DNA of 64,000 nucleotides from Anodontia alba (taxonomy: Eukaryota; Mollusca; Bivalvia; Lucinida; Lucinidae), in NCBI GenBank assembly GCA_964016985.1, contig OZ024833.1:57673463-57737462 (forward strand), in the 5' to 3' direction. This document shows, in pieces, positions 21,143 through 33,005 of this stretch. The translations under genes were made by a program, and so were the position numbers. The notes under the pieces were generated by a model that was not told the DNA's origin, searched no databases, and worked only from the letters and a program-made list of their open reading frames with translations. Within the stretch, counting starts at the first letter, position 1, and every line of letters begins with the position of its first letter.

Positions 21143-21270
21143 GACTTGCTGGATGATGCTGAATCTTGTAAAAGAAGAATGACAGCAGCTTCAGCTTTGA
21201 TTGGTGGACTAGCTGGAGAGAAAGTGAGATGGACAGAACAAAGCAAACAATTCAAAGACCAAATCGACAG
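21143..21270 (+). CDS. DNAH5/DNAH8: Dynein heavy chain exon: end of CC2 and start of AAA5
   Basis: The exon is 128 bp, [13 protein letters not shown] to KQFKDQIDR, with acceptor ttcaag and donor GTATTT. The segment [16 protein letters not shown] is the conserved hinge where CC2 enters AAA5. It ends in phase 2: the AG at its end joins the A that opens the next exon to complete an arginine codon, 14.2 kb away. Confidence 0.94.
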
Positions 21271-21289
21271 GTATTTGTTTTTGTACCAC

Positions 21290-22066
21290 CTGTGTAGCAT
21301 CGCAGACATATCGGAATCATGTTGTCTGTCCGAGTTGTCGTCGCCGGTGTCATTGTCACACTTTCCATTCTGCTCAATAATTTTTGAAGCGATGCATTGA
21401 TTTCATACAAAGTTTGCAGAAGTTTGTATCATTGTAAAATACAGGTCAAGTTTGATATTGGTAATCATCTGCCAAATTTTGGCTGTGTTGTGGCCCTTTT
21501 TATGCCCCCGCATCGGATGATGCCGGGGGCATGTAGTTTTTTGGTTTTCCGTACGTGGGTACGTGCGTACAGATGTACGTCCTTCTGTATGAATGTGTAT
21601 ATACGTATGTATGTACATACGTACGTATGTATGTGATCCTGTTAGACTCGGGTTAAGGCATTTGTACCAGGTAGAAATTTGCAGTTTTATAGTCAGATTC
21701 CCCACAGCAGAGGCATCCGTGTACTGTGGACACATTTTCAGTTTAAATGTTGGTTTCCATTCAGTAAGTTCTGAAGGGATGCTTTTAATTTATCAGCAGA
21801 TTGCAGAAGGGTATATCATTGTAAAATATAGGTCAAGTTCGATATTGGTAACCATCCAGAAATTTTGATTGAGTTATGTTTTTGACTTAGTTTTTAAAAA
21901 ACAGCATTGTGTGCTTCATATTTTTTATACCCTTAGATGTATTTTGATAATATCTAATAGGGATGAAGAGGAGTACTAGTAGACGTGTCGCATCTTCGTT
22001 ATGTACTTATCTCCCCTGAAGCCGAAATTTTGTACAAGCCGTAACTCCCATACTGTTTGAGATGAT
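21290..22066 (+). repeat. Tandem-core hairpin repeats, two partial copies
   Basis: The first begins near 21290 (CACCTGTGTAGCATCGCAGAC, cf. 33006) with one core unit (TGCATTGATTTCATACAAAG, then CAGGTCAAGTTTGATATTGG). At 21499 a second starts with the hairpin TATGCCCCCGCATCGGATGA / TGCCGGGGGCAT, then GTACGT-rich microsatellite and one more unit. No clear 3' end was seen for either. Confidence 0.6.
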
Positions 22067-22138
22067 TATACCCCTGGTATAGGAAGTATATAGGGGGTAT
22101 ATAGTTTTTGTCTTTTCTGTAACAATGTTTGTGTGTCT

Positions 22139-22311
22139 TGAAATGACTGGGTAAGTATGCAACAAGTTAATCAGTTCATAGTGTTTTAATACAGTACAAC
22201 GTTCCGACATAGATAGCATAACCAAAGATACAAACGTTAGTAACGTAACGTTACCATATAAAAGACATTTCCGGTTAATCTAAAGTAAGAATCATATTTA
22301 ACGACATTACA
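22139..22311 (-). repeat. 3' LTR of the gypsy element
   Basis: 173 bp, TGAAATGACTGG to GACATTACA in + orientation. It differs from the other LTR at 6 positions by eye, all transitions. The polypurine tract AAAGATGGGAGAGA (- strand, 22325-22312) abuts it. Confidence 0.93.
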
Positions 22312-22491
22312 TCTCTCCCATCTTTAAAAAAAACTCTGTCAAATAATAATGTTTTTCAGAATTATAATAATAAGTGATAAAATTGTTTATAATATCTAAA
22401 CTAGGAACACAGTTATGAGATTAGTAATAATAAAAGTCTTCGTAACGATCAGGTGGTTTTGGGACTCTTTCCGATCTTCTTGGAAGGGTTC

Positions 22492-23572
22492 TTAACTCTG
22501 GTTCAGGTTCTTGGTCACTGTTAGCTTCAGCAACATCTCGATTACTGTCTTGACCACGAACGTTTGTGGTCCCAGTCTTTGCTTTGTGCAGCTCATCTCC
22601 TCTCCAGTCCCCTGATCTTCGTACGCTTTGGTTCTCCTTCCATACTTCTGTTGACTTCCTTCTTCTTCACACATACTTAAAATGAGTTGCATTGCCACAT
22701 ACTTCTCGTCCATCAGTCATTCTCCTTGCCCATACAGTTGAGCCCTTAATTTTGAAAACTATGTAGAAACGTGACTCATATGGCGGCGTTTATTTTGTTT
22801 TGTTTCAGCAATACATAGTCCCTGACAGAAAATCTATGTGGTCTGGTATTCTGTTTTTCTGCATTTCTTTTTATTGTAACCTTGTATTTCTTGTCCCTTT
22901 CATTAACCTGGCTTTGGTTTGACTTATCATTCGCCTCTTCCCTCGGTTTGTAGTCCAATTTTGTTCGAACATTTCCATCCATCATTGCATCGTATGGTGG
23001 TATTCCTGTCGCCGGGTGAGGTGCTGGCCGATAACCAGTTAACAATTCCTGAATTGCTAGTTATGCTGGTTTGTTTTCTAACCTAGCTCAGTGCTCTGTT
23101 TTGTTCAGCAGCCTCATAAAGTTTTCAGCTTCTCCATTAGCTTGCGGGTGTAACAGCGTAATTCGGTGATGATGAAATCCCTCCTCTGCTACAAAATCTG
23201 CAAACAGTTTTGAGTTGAACAGAGGCCCTTTATCTGTCTCTATGTGTTCAGGTGTCCCATACATAGCAAACACCTTTTTAGCTTTTCTGTCATAGGTTTA
23301 ACAGCTGTGGAATATGTAGTCTCAACCTCCGGGTACCTGGTTCTTTTATCTATGACAACCAAATTGTAGTGCCCATCTGGATAAGGCTCCACAAAGTCTA
23401 CTGACACTGTTTGCCATGGTTTATTCGGTATTTCGGTCATCTTTAATGGTTCCCTGTCGTGTTGTTTTGTTGTAACCTGACATTCGTAGTACTGTCCAAC
23501 CACCTGCTTGACCTGTCTATTCATTTCCGGGAACCAGTATTTTTGCCGCAGCATTTGTTTGGTTTTGGTCAT
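22492..23572 (-). pseudogene. Gypsy integrase
   Basis: Three broken frames. 23572-23240 has KYWFPEMNRQVKQVVGQYYEC (zinc-binding part, degraded) and TVSVDFVEPYPDGHYNLVVI (first catalytic D). 23273-23088 has HIETDKGPLFNS (second D) and HPQANGEAENFM, whose glutamate gives the D-35-E spacing. 23045-22776 carries the C-terminal GYRPAPHPATGIPP segment. 22713-22492 is the tail. Confidence 0.86.
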
Positions 23573-24097
23573 TCCTAAATGTCCTAAGCTATGGGCTGCC
23601 TTTACAACAGTATGGCGAAGTTGCGGGATAATTATCTGGTTCAGTCCAAAGATTAACCTGTCGGCAACGTATAACTCTTGTTTAACGTTGTAGAACTGGC
23701 TGATGTCTACGTCCTTTCAGTGTTTTTCCCAGTCTTCTCTTTGGATTCTTCTGTATAGTTTCCGTAGTTGCATGTCATTCTGTGTTTAATCCCTTATTTT
23801 ATCTAGAACTACTGTATGTTCAGCCTTTATGACACTTTTGACGACTTTGTCTGTGCTGTCAGTACCTGATACAGATAAGGGGTGTCTTGAAAGATAGACC
23901 AGTGGATCTCGTTCATCTCTTCCCGGTTCTTAGCACAGTTCAAAATCAACATCTTGCATGTCCATTACCCACCATTCTATTCTCGGTGGGAGTTTGGCTG
24001 TGACTTTATTGAACATTGATAATAGGGGTTTGTAACCTGTAATAATTTTAAATCTGGGTGCACCCAGAAGATACATTCTTAGTCTGTTCTTTGCCCA

Positions 24098-24637
24098 TCA
24101 GATTGCTAATGCGTCCTTTTCTGTCTGGCTGTACCATTTCTCCGTGTTTGTCATGGTACGACTTATAAAATTATTAAAATGCACAGCCTGCAATCCTTTC
24201 CCAATGTCCTGGAACAGCCCCGCGAACAACCCGTCATGGTAGCTTGCTTCTGCTTTAACTACTATTGGTTTGTTTGGATTGAAGAAAATTATAGTGTTGT
24301 CACTTGAAGTACTGTCCTTCAATTTTTCGAACACTGCTCGCTCTTCACTTCCCCAGTGGAATTTGACATTTCCTTGTGTGAGCTTTCTTAGTGGAGCAGT
24401 CATTAATGCATATCTCGGAATGAATTTTGACAAATACCCGGTCATGCCTAGGAAGCTCTTTACAGCCTCCTTTGTCTCCGGGCACCCACAGTCCTTGATT
24501 GCTTTGACCTTGTCTAACACAGGTTTAAGTCCTTCTTTTGTGAAGCGGTATACGTAAAATTCTAATTCCTCGACTCCAAATTGACACTTGTCCAGGTTAA
24601 ATGTTACGCCATAATCTTCTGCTCTCTGGAGTACCAC
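24098..24637 (-). pseudogene. Gypsy RT thumb and RNase H
   Basis: This is the longest intact frame of the element, 179 codons. It contains NLDKCQFGVEELEFYVY, FLGMTGYLSKFIPRYA and TAPLRKLTQG of the RT connection. An RNase H-like part follows, in which the usual DAS is read as EAS (VVKAEASYHDGLFAGLFQ), a loss of the first acidic residue if read correctly. Confidence 0.85.
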
Positions 24638-24639
24638 CT

Positions 24640-25240
24640 GGAGTGTTTCATTGTTTTATTCAATGTTCTGACCTCCAATCAGGATGTCATCCCGCTGATT
24701 GAGGCACATTGGTATGTCCCCAAATATCTTGCACATCATGTCATCAAATAAGTCTTAGGATGCTTTAGCACCAAATATCAATCTTTTTGGTCAATAGGTC
24801 CCCCAAGGCGTGTTGAGTTACCACAGCTCTGAAGTCTGGGTGTAACATAAGCTGGTGGTACCCACTTCGAAGATCCAGCTTTGAGAACACGGCACATTCA
24901 TGAAATTTGTAGATAAAATCTTCTACTATGGGCCCCTGTGTAATCCAATTTCTCTCCATAAACTTATTTGGTACTCTTAAATCTATGCATGCGCGGATCA
25001 TATTTGGCTGCAGTTCGTCATTTGGGAAGTGCACGTATTTGGGTTTTGGCTACACAACTACAGGGGAGCACCATGTGACTGGTTGATCTGGTGGCACACT
25101 TTCAAATATGTCGTCTTGTACACATTGGTCTAACCATAGTTTTAGAGGTTTTTGGAGATAGTACGGCATGGGACGGGATCTCTAAGCTACAGGTGCTGCA
25201 GTTTCTTCCATGTTGAATTGAACGTACAATTCTTTGTCAT
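24640..25240 (-). pseudogene. Gypsy reverse transcriptase
   Basis: The segments PVTWCSPVVV, then a stop, PKPKYVHFPND, RACIDLRVPNKFMERN, FSKLDLRSGYHQL (catalytic D in the KLDL box) and, near 24700, QRDDILIGG. The last is the YxDD box with its aromatic residue replaced. At least two in-frame stops are present. Confidence 0.88.
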
Positions 25241-25244
25241 TTTT

Positions 25245-26389
25245 AGCTCGCCTGTACGAAGTACAAGGAGAGCTATTGTAGTCACCCCGGTTGTCCGCTT
25301 TTGCGTTCCCGTTCCCGTCACACTGCGTTAAAGTTTTTCAAATGCTTATATCTCAACAGTCACTCCTCACAGAGGCATCAAATTTGGAACTTAGGTACCT
25401 TGGAGGGTCTTCTGAGGTTCCAAGAGAATAAACCCCAGGGTTCATGCCCCTGGGTGGGGCTAGGGGTCAGTATCTAGGACACCTTTGTAATACTGTGTTA
25501 AAGTTTTTCAAATTCTTATATCTTGACTTTCACTCCTCATAGAGCATTCATATTTAGAATTTGGGTACCTGGAGGAGTCTTCTGAGATTCCAAAAGAACA
25601 TACCCCTGGGTTCATACCTCAGGGTGGGCCTTGGAGTGGGGCTAGGGGTCAAAATCTAGGACACATTTGTAAAATCTTATATGCCTACAGGTTATAGACA
25701 CAACTGGTTATACATCAGCTAACTATGTGACATCGGTTTAAGTGTAAGAGAGTGAAGGTCATGGTGACCTACATTTTATGGTCCAGGTCACCTAGATTTC
25801 ACGGTCCAGTGATTTTGCCTTATATCTTGAATACTATTTGTTGGATAAATGTCACACCTGGGATATTACTTCCATGTGACCCAATGAATGACCACTTACT
25901 ATATCTAGGTCATTGTGACCTATATTTCATGGTTCAGTGATTTTGCCTTATATCTTGAATACTATTTGTTGGATAAATGTCACACCTGGGATATTAGTTC
26001 CTTGTGACCCGATTATTGACGTCAAAATATATCTCTGTTGGTGTGACCTATATTTCATGGTTCAGTGATTTTGCCTTATATCTTGAATACTATTTGTTGG
26101 ATAAATGTTACACCTGGGATATTAGTTCCATGTGACCCAATGAATGACCACTTACTATATCTAGGTCATTGTGACCTATATTTCATGCTTCAGTGATTTT
26201 GCCTTTTATTTTTATTACTATTTCATGGAGAATTGTCATACCTGGATTATTATATCTATGTGACAAAATGATTTACATACAAATACATCTAGGTCAGTGT
26301 GACCTATATTATATGGCTTAATGATAAAAATGTTACAATATAAAATGTACCCAGCAGGCGAGCTACGCTGTCCTACGACAGCTCTTGTT
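25245..26389 (+). mobile_element. Tandem-core hairpin element nested in the gypsy element
   Basis: This 1145-bp insertion opens AGCTCGCCTGTACGAAGTAC and closes CAGGCGAGCTACG, then the hairpin GCTGTC-CTAC-GACAGC and TCTTGTT. The 10-bp 5' motif AGCTCGCCTG reappears inverted near the 3' end. The core holds units with an exact spacing of 128 bp (GACCTATATTTCATGGTTCAG at about 25918, 26046, 26174, 26302). It must be younger than the gypsy insertion it interrupts. Confidence 0.85.
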
Positions 26390-26769
26390 AATGTCTCTTA
26401 TTCTGCCAATACCATAAAAAAATGCTTCTGTATATGCTGGTTATTTTCTGGATTGGTTGCTGCCATGCATTGTTAACCACAGCCTGTACATTTGATATGT
26501 TTTCTGGAATACACATGTTATTGGGACTTGCAAAGAATCCTGCCTCGTTAATCTGTAACATGCCAAGTTCTCTGAGAGTGCTTTTACTGATTAGAGGGAG
26601 GAATTGATTCTACCTTTGATGACAAGAAATTTGTTTTCTTACCGCATGTCTAATTTATCAAGATGGCATCAAATTCTCCCTTAATTGACAGTTTCATTTG
26701 CAATGCTCGTAGTTTTGTTATACTCTTTTGAAGTTCCATTTCCTGTCTTGACTTGTGCTGCAAGTCTCT

Positions 26770-27231
26770 TTACTGATACTCGTCCATGACGTTGACGTCA
26801 GCGCCGGTGTCTGGTTCTGCCCATATGTGAACGTCATTCAGCATCAATGGTATTGTTTTCTCAAATCCGTATCTTTTCTTAACCATTTTGATGCGTATGT
26901 GTGCAACTGATTTGGTTAAGAAGTCCTTGTCCGAGCTGCCTATCTCTGTCTCTGCTGTTCGCTTTACAATTAGTGCAGCTTGATTTCTTATTGCTATAGT
27001 CCCTGGTTTTCTTAGATCGACAAATGACTGCAAAATGGTTAAATCTGAAACAGTTATTGCACTTTTTGCCAAATGCCGGGCACACATTCCTTTTAGAATG
27101 TACTTCAAACCCACAGTTGGGACAACTGTCATCTCTAAATCCCCTATTATTGTTTCCTGAATATCTTTGCGGCCTACTGGGCTTTTGCTTTGGGTCTTCA
27201 ACCCTCGATATTGCTTGTTCATATGGAGCAA
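26770..27231 (-). pseudogene. Gypsy protease region
   Basis: The frame overlaps the end of gag and ends just after AEPDTGADVNVMDEYQ, where DTG is the aspartic protease active site. A stop follows. Further down (26760-26400) are weak remains such as PLISKSTLRELGM that lead toward reverse transcriptase. Confidence 0.82.
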
Positions 27232-27822
27232 TTGACATGTCTCTCATTTGAAGGGAAATGTCTTCAATTTGCCCCGCTTCTGTAAGAAATTCTGACAATG
27301 TCCAAGCTTTTGATATGCATTTCTGGATTAAACCCTTGTTTTCTATTGTCTGGATCAAATGTTCAAGTATGCGTTTGTCGTTGTTGGCGCCAAATTCACA
27401 GTCATTTGCCTTTTCCCTTAAGCGCATCGTGTACGCCACTGTTGTTTCTCCAATGTTCAGCTTCATTTTTAGAAACATGAATCTGGAATAATGTTTGTTT
27501 TTTTTTAGGTATAAAGTAGTCATTAAGTTTTTTCTTTGCTTTCCATATACGTCGAGTCCTACCTCAGTCAGATCGGCGAACTTTTCTCCAGACGGGATGT
27601 TTCTGGACCCCCATAGATAATCATTGCATCCTTTTTATCCTGTGGGTTTCCTATTTTGAAATAGCGAAACTCTCTCTCTATGCCCTCCAGCCAGTCCCCC
27701 CATACTTTCCCTGTATAAAGTTGGTCCTCTGATGGTCTAAACGGCAGTGTCCTCAGGTTCCTGGACTCTGTTATGACCGAAACAGTTTCATTATCCGCCA
27801 TTTCTAACCCGTATCTGGACAT
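26879..27822 (-). pseudogene. Gypsy gag with two zinc knuckles, frameshifted
   Basis: Gag starts near 27822-27800 (MADNETVSV) and continues through WGDWLEGIEREFRYF and IIYGGPETSRLEK. Frame changes around 27570 and 27520 interrupt it, and it resumes with FMFLKMKLNIGETTVAYTMR. Near the C-terminus are CPNCGFEVHSKRNVC (CX2CX4HX5C) and CNNCFRFNHFAVIC (CX2CX4HX4C). These are nucleocapsid knuckles that bind the element RNA. Confidence 0.88.
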
Positions 27823-27964
27823 GTACGTGTGTGGTTATTTTCCTGGATACATATTTATGATCTCCTTAATCTCTTGGATTTATTCCATCAGATACTTATC
27901 TATCTTGTTGTCTGGCGTACTACCCCTGATCTTCGCCTTTCTTCCAGTTTATTCTCGTTGCCAA

Positions 27965-28137
27965 TGAAATGACTGGGTAAGTATGCAACAAGTTAATCAG
28001 TTCATAGTGTTTTAATACAGTACAACGTTCCGACATAGACAGCATAACCAAAGATACAAACGTTAGCAATGTAACGTTACCATATAAAAGACGTTTCTGG
28101 TTAATCTAAAGTAAGAATCATATTTAACAACATTACA
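27965..28137 (-). repeat. 5' LTR of the gypsy element
   Basis: 173 bp with the same borders as the other LTR and the same length. Next to it (- strand, 27963-27951) lies TGGCAACGAGAAT, the probable primer-binding site; the tRNA is not identified. Confidence 0.93.
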
Positions 28138-30533
28138 TGTCTGTCTGTGTGTCTCTGCGTAAATGTTTTTTTCCTCCAAAGGTTTCTCAGAAACTACTGC
28201 ACCTCAGGATTTTGAAGTTTGGTACAAACATTGGGTATGACTTGTTGTATTGTGTAAGAGAGAATATGCATCCTCATGTTTATCATTCCCTTTATTTGAC
28301 TATTTTTTCTTTCTCTCCAGTAGAATTTTTCGCCACAGATTTCTCGGCTCCTATGAGAGCCAGTATTTTAGAACTTTGTATACATCCACAGAGGGTTGAA
28401 ATAAAAAGTGTAAAAGAAAAACACAATGCTGAAATCTATTTTGCCTTCTTTTTTCCTTTTCTTCATCTCTCAGTCCAGTGTAGTGCGTAGGAAAATTTGT
28501 GTCAAGGATTTCTCAGGAACTACTGTACCTAGGATTTTGAAATTTGGTACAAACATTGGGTATGATTTGTCATATTGTGTAAGAAAGAATCAGCATCCTC
28601 ATGCTTATCATTTTCCTTTTTTACTCTCAAATAAAAGTTTTTGTCATACATTTTTTAGCTCCTATGAGAGCCTGAGTCTTCAAATTTTGTATACATATAC
28701 ACAAGGTTGAAGTATATTGTGTAAAAGAAAATCATGGTGCTGAAATTTATTTTGCCTTCTTTTTTTCCATTTTAGCTCACCTAAACACAATGTGCTCGCT
28801 CAGGGTGAGCTATTGTGATCTCCCTGTGTCCGGTGTTCGTCATCCGTCATGTGTCGTCCACAATTTGCTTCAAATGACATCTCCTGCATAACTAATGGGC
28901 AGATTTCAACCAAAGTTGATAGGATTGTTCCTTTGGAGGTCCTCTACCAAAATTGTTCAAATTGTTCTGCTCTGCTGAACAAAATGGCCGCCAAAGCTAA
29001 AAATAGAAAAACCTTTAAAGAACATCTCCTAGGCCTGATTTCAAAATAATTTCACAGAAATGTTCCTTGGGTGACCTTCTACCAAAATTGTAAAAATGGT
29101 TCCGCTCCGCTGAACAAAATGGCCGCCAGAGCTAAAAATAGAAAAACCTTTAAACGACATCTCCTCCTAGGCCAATAGCCCAATTTCAAAATAATTTCAC
29201 AGAAATATTTCTTGGATGACCATCTACCAAAATTGCTAAAATGGTTCCGCTCTGCAGAACAAAATTGCCGCCAAAGCTAAAAATAGAAAAACCTTTAAAC
29301 AACATCTCCTCCTAAGCCAATAGCCCAATTTCAAAATAATTTCATAGAAATGTTTCTTGGATGACCGTCTACCAAAAATGCTAAAATGGTTCTGCTCTGC
29401 AGAACAAAAGTGCCGCCAAAGCTAAAAATAGAAAAACCTTTAAACAACATCTCCTCCTAGGCCCATGGCCCGAATTCAAAATAATTTCACAGAAATGTTT
29501 TTTGGGTGACCCTCTACCAAAATATCTAAAATGGTTTTGCTTTGCTGAACAAAATAGCCACCAGAGCTAAAACTAGAAAAACCTTTAAATGGCATCTCCT
29601 AGGCCAATGGCCACATCTCCTAGGCCAGATTTCAAAATAATTTCACAGAAATATTACTTGGATGACCTTCTACCAAATTTGCTAAAATGGTTTTGCTCCA
29701 CTGAATAAAATGGCTGCCAAAGCTAGAAATAGAAAAAAAAAATCCTTTAAACAACATCTCCTCCTAGGCCAATGGCTTGAGCAATTTCCACCAGATTTCA
29801 CATGGGGTCTTCTGGCAAAAATGGTAATGACAATTTGTTCAAATGGTTCCGCACCATTGAACAAGATGGCTGCCATGCCCATATACGGTAAAACACTTAA
29901 CAATCTTCTTCTCCAGGGCTTGTTCTGTGATGGTTGTTGACCTTTGACCTTTTTAAGGCAAGGTCAAATTTGCACCCCCATATATTTGTATGGGGAAAAT
30001 GTTGAAAAGTCATTTTCTCAAAATGTATTAAAGACCAATGGCTGAAATTTGCAATGTATGATTTAAGTAGTAAAACATTTTATATGCAATCAAAAATTTG
30101 TTCTCTGGGGGTTATCTGCCCTTTCCCCTGGGCTATATACATATATAAAAATGTGTAATTTTGAAAGGTCTTCTCTGAAACTGCTTGAACAATTTTCACC
30201 AGATTTCACATATATGGCCTTCTGTCAAAAGGGTACTGAGAATTTGTTTGAATAGTTCCGCACCATAGAACAGGATGGCTGGCATGCGCATATATGGTAA
30301 AAACCCTTAAAACTCTTCTTGTCCAGATCCAAGGAAGAGTTGAGGCTGAATCTAGTTATATAGCATTTAGGACTTAAGGTCTACCAAGTTTGTTCAAATG
30401 ATTATCATAGGTTGACCTTTAACCTTTATACAGCAAGGTTATATTTACGCCCCCATACATTTGTATGGAGAAAACGTTGAAAAATCATCTCCTCAGCATG
30501 TATTAAAGACTAATAGCTGAAACTTACAATGTA

Positions 30534-30889
30534 TACTGAAAGGGAAAAAGAAACACAGGGTAAATTTTATTCCTAAATTTCATTCAAGTTTGAAAAAGTT
30601 TGTTAAATATTTTACTATGATTACAAAACGGTACATGTATGGAACAAAAGTTCCAAATTTCATTGGTTTGTGATCAACAAGTCTCGAGTTATTGAAGTTC
30701 ATTGGTAGCTACCCCGCAAATCTTGAAATCAAAATCAAACTGATTGTTGATCACAAACCAATGAAATTTGGAACTTTTGTTCCATACATGTACCGTTTTG
30801 TAATCAATGTAAAATATTTAACAAACTTTATCAAACTTGAATGAAATTTAGGAATAAAATTTACCCTGCGTTTCTTTTTCCTTTCAGTA
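30534..30889. mobile_element. 356-bp foldback element at a TA target
   Basis: The arms of about 150 bp run from TACTGAAAGGGAAAAAGAAAC-type sequence to GTTTCTTTTTCCTTTCAGTA. TA flanks both sides. A parallel copy of the host unit at about 32008 reads CAATGTATGATTAAAG without the insert, which fixes the borders and the TA duplication. Confidence 0.88.
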
Positions 30890-32429
30890 TATGATTAAAG
30901 AAGTCAAAATGTTTAGCTACCAGATATGGCTCTTTTTTCAACTTTGAAAAATGGTTTCAGTTCGGTATCTTTTGAAAAGATTAGTATATTGGATTCAAAT
31001 TTTATACACAGGTGTATAATCATAAAATGTAGGACAAGTCTGATTTAGGGTAAAATCCACAATTACTTTAGGAATTATGGCCCTTTTTCAACACTTAAAA
31101 TTGGTTTCTGTTTGATATCTTTTGAAAAGATTAGTGTATTGGATTCAAATTTCATACACAGGTATATAATCATTAAATGTAGGTCAAGTTCAATTCAGGG
31201 TAAAATCCACCAATTATTTTGGGAGTTATGGTCCTTTTTCAACTTTGAATTATGTTTTTAAAACACATCAATCTTTTTAACAAGATATAACTATTTTAAT
31301 TTTTAATTCTGATTTCAAAATAATTTCACAGAAATATTCCTTGGGTGACCATCTACCAAAATTGTTAAAATGGTTTTGCTCCACTGAATAAAATGGCTGT
31401 CAAAGCTAAAAATAGAAAAAAAAAACAACTTTAAACAACATCTCCTCCTAGGCCAATTGCTTGAGCAATTTCCACTAGATTTCACATGGGGTCTTCTGTC
31501 AAAAGGGTATTGACAGTTTGTTCAAATGGTTCTGCACCACTGAACAAAATGACTGCAATGCCCATATATGGTAAAACCACTTATCAAACTTCTTCTCCAG
31601 GGCTTGTTCAGTGATGGTCGTTGACCTTTTTTTAAGGCAAGGTCAAATTTGCACCCCCATATATTTGTATGGGGAAAATGTTGAAAAGTCATTTTCTCAA
31701 AATGTATTAAAGACCAATGGCTGAAATTTGCAATGTATGATTTAAGTAGAACAGGATGGCTGGCATGCGCATATATGGTAAAAACCCTTAAAACTCTTCT
31801 TGTCCAGATCCAAGGAAGAGTTGAGGCTTATCTAGTTATATAGCATTTAGGACTTAAGGTCTACCAAGTTTGTTCAAATGATTATCATAGGTTGACCTTT
31901 AACCTTTATACAGCAAGGTCATATTTACGCCCTCATACATTTGTATGGAGAAAACGTTGAAAAATCATTTTCTCAGCATGTATTAAGACTAATAGCTGAA
32001 ACTTACAATGTATGATTAAAGAAGTAAAAATGTTTAGCTACCAGATATGGCTCTTTTTTCAACTTTGAAAAATGGTTTCCGTTCGATATCTTTTGAAAAG
32101 ATTAGTATATTGGGTTCAAATTTTATACACAGGTGTATAATCATAAAATGTAGGTCAAGTTCGATTTAGGGTAAAATCCACCAATTATTTTGGGAATTAT
32201 GGCCCTTTTTCAACTTTGAAAATTGGTTTGTGTTTGATATCTTCTGAAAAGATTAGTGTAAATGGATTCAAATTTCACACACAGGTATGTAATCATAAAA
32301 TGTAGGTCAGGTTCAATTTAGGGTAAAATCCACCAATTATTTTGGGAGTTATGGTCCTTTTATCAACTTTGAATTATGTTTTTAAAACACATCAATAACA
32401 AGATATAACTATTTTAATTTTTAAAATTC

Positions 32430-32567
32430 GTTCTAGTTTTGCATTTTATGCATATATGACTTACTATTATAGCTGTTTCATTACAAAACCAAGTTAGTAC
32501 ATCATTTTGACGCAAATGACCCTCATGGGTTGATGCGTCGTTAAACCTGAACTCATCATCATCGTCA
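32430..32567 (+). mobile_element. SINE 3' fragment
   Basis: GACCCTCATGGGTTGATGCG then TCGTTAAACCTGAAC matches the tail of the SINE at 9172-9469, and ATCATCATCGTCAT follows. The host array resumes with TTTCAACTTTGAAAAATGG. The head is not recognisable. Confidence 0.6.
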
Positions 32568-33005
32568 TTTTCAACTTTGAAAAATGGTTTCTGTTTGATA
32601 ACTTTTGAAAAGATTAGTGTATTGGATTCATATTATACACGGGCATACAATTATAAAATATAGGTTAAGTTCGATTTAGGGTAAAATCCACAAATTATTT
32701 CTGGAGTTATGGCCCTTTTTCAACGTAGAAAAATAGTTTCCATTTGATATCCTTTGAAAACATTAGTGTATTGGATTCATATTTAATACACAGGTATTAA
32801 ATCATAAACTGAGTCAAGTTCGATTTAGGGTAAAATCACCCATTATTATGGAAGTTATGGCTTTTTTTCACCTTCAAAAAATGTTTTCCTTTCGATATTT
32901 TTAAAAAGATTGGTGTATTGGATTCATATTCTATGCACAGGTATATAATCATAAAATATAGGTCAAGTTTGATCCACCAATTATTATGAGAGTTATGGCC
33001 CTTTT

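Larger units (their letters stand above)
22139..28137 (-). mobile_element. Ty3/gypsy LTR retrotransposon, decayed, full-length ends
   Basis: This 5999-bp element lies on the - strand with two 173-bp LTRs, a TGTCT target duplication on both sides (22134-22138 and 28138-28142), a primer site inside the right LTR and a polypurine tract inside the left one. Gag with two zinc knuckles, protease, reverse transcriptase, RNase H and integrase follow in gypsy order. Stops and frameshifts break every part, so it cannot move on its own. A 1145-bp tandem-core element is inserted between protease and reverse transcriptase. The style resembles the Mag-like branch of gypsy elements of marine invertebrates; this assignment is moderate. 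Confidence 0.93.
22067..28772 (+). repeat. Tandem-core hairpin repeat that hosts the gypsy element
   Basis: A 5' hairpin TATACCCCTGGTATAGGAAG / TATATAGGGGGTATA lies at about 22067-22103 and is cut by the LTR element at 22139. The host resumes at 28138 with GTCTGTGTGTCTCTGCG and two units of roughly 300 bp (CTCAGGAACTACTG, GGTACAAACATTGGGTATGA). The 3' end is not seen before the next element begins at 28774. Confidence 0.6.

Noticed and set aside
26422..26607. A + strand frame of 61 codons
   Set aside because: It is antisense to decayed gypsy sequence between protease and reverse transcriptase (PLISKSTLRELGM on the other strand).
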